From Acidobacteriaceae bacterium (GTDB lineage: Bacteria > Acidobacteriota > Terriglobia > Terriglobales > Acidobacteriaceae), in NCBI GenBank assembly GCA_003132825.1, contig PKYX01000334.1:1916-8305 (forward strand): DNA of 6,390 nt, read 5' to 3'. Below, in pieces: positions 6,145 to 6,390 of this stretch (position 1 is the stretch's first letter; each line of letters starts with the position of its first letter). A program made the position numbers and the translations under genes. The notes under the pieces were generated by a model. That model did not search any database. It saw only the letters and a program-made list of their open reading frames with translations, and was not told the origin of the DNA.

Positions 6145-6390
6145 ATGCACGGGAAAGAAATATGGTCAATGCTGCTTCTGTGCCTGGTTCTTCTATCGGC
6201 TGTTCTTTTGCCAGCAGCTCCCAAGCCGGCGCAGGATAAAGCGACCTCGCCGGCACCTAACCCCGTCGAGGGAGCGAAGATCTTTCGGTACTACTGCGCC
6301 GCGTGCCATGGAGCTGATGGACGAGGGCATGGACCGGCATCAGTTGCCTTAAAGCATAAGGTCCCAGACTTGACCCTAATCTCGCAAAGA
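6145..6390 (+). CDS. Secreted c-type cytochrome, 3' partial
   Basis: The frame starts at ATG 6145 and is open to the last base, giving 82 codons. Residues 1-8 form a short n-region with Lys4, and 9-22 are hydrophobic (MLLLCLVLLSAVLL). A Pro/Ala-rich stretch follows with a likely signal-peptidase site near 24-30. A mono-heme c-type domain starts around residue 42: GAKIFRYYCAACHGADGRG, with the heme-attachment motif C51-A-A-C54-H55. GHGPASVAL (61-69) and VPDLTLIS (73-80) follow, as in small periplasmic cytochromes of the CccA/cbb3-like fold common in Acidobacteriota. The axial methionine and C-terminal helix are beyond the window. The product would carry electrons in the periplasm, perhaps to a terminal oxidase, but no partner is visible. 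C13 is not in a proper lipobox, so a lipoprotein is unlikely. Confidence 0.92.
   Translation, partial: MHGKEIWSMLLLCLVLLSAVLLPAAPKPAQDKATSPAPNPVEGAKIFRYYCAACHGADGRGHGPASVALKHKVPDLTLISQR

Noticed and set aside
6175..6186. Lipobox in the cytochrome signal peptide (LLLC)
   Set aside because: Leu at the -1 position is not accepted by signal peptidase II, and most of the hydrophobic segment follows the Cys.

Overview
The window most likely comes from a soil or sediment bacterium of the Acidobacteriota. It is moderately GC-rich. It carries a CRTAC1-type (FG-GAP/VCBS plus ASPIC/UnbV) surface protein, a family very abundant in that phylum, and a c-type cytochrome of a style common there. The phylum call is inferred from gene content only; no marker gene is present.

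Layout: (1) 1-1509, plus strand: the C-terminal ~500 residues of a CRTAC1/ASPIC protein, cut by the left window edge. (2) 1510-1766: a gap holding what looks like a decayed second copy of that gene's 3' end. (3) 1767-3827, minus strand: a complete CopB-type (P1B-3) copper-transporting P-type ATPase with a His-rich N-terminus and a CPH membrane motif. (4) 3828-3984: a divergent intergenic region with clear ribosome binding sites on both sides and a short palindrome. (5) 3985-5097, plus strand: a complete zinc-dependent medium-chain alcohol dehydrogenase. (6) 5300-5554 and 5674-5871, plus strand: two small His-rich, all-helical proteins that look like distant paralogues, each with a strong Shine-Dalgarno sequence. 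(7) 6145-6390, plus strand: the N-terminal part of a secreted c-type cytochrome running off the right edge. It is open to the end of the window, so a stop-to-stop ORF search would miss it.

The ATPase, dehydrogenase, small His-rich proteins and cytochrome resemble low-oxygen or stress-induced clusters known from other soil bacteria, in which metal ATPases, zinc ADHs, small helical proteins and cytochromes lie together. That would link copper export, fermentative alcohol/aldehyde turnover and respiration. This is inference from gene order; no recognisable FNR, DosR or sigma-54 site was found. The pair of small His-rich proteins is the least explained element. No tRNA, rRNA, CRISPR array, IS element or integrase was seen.
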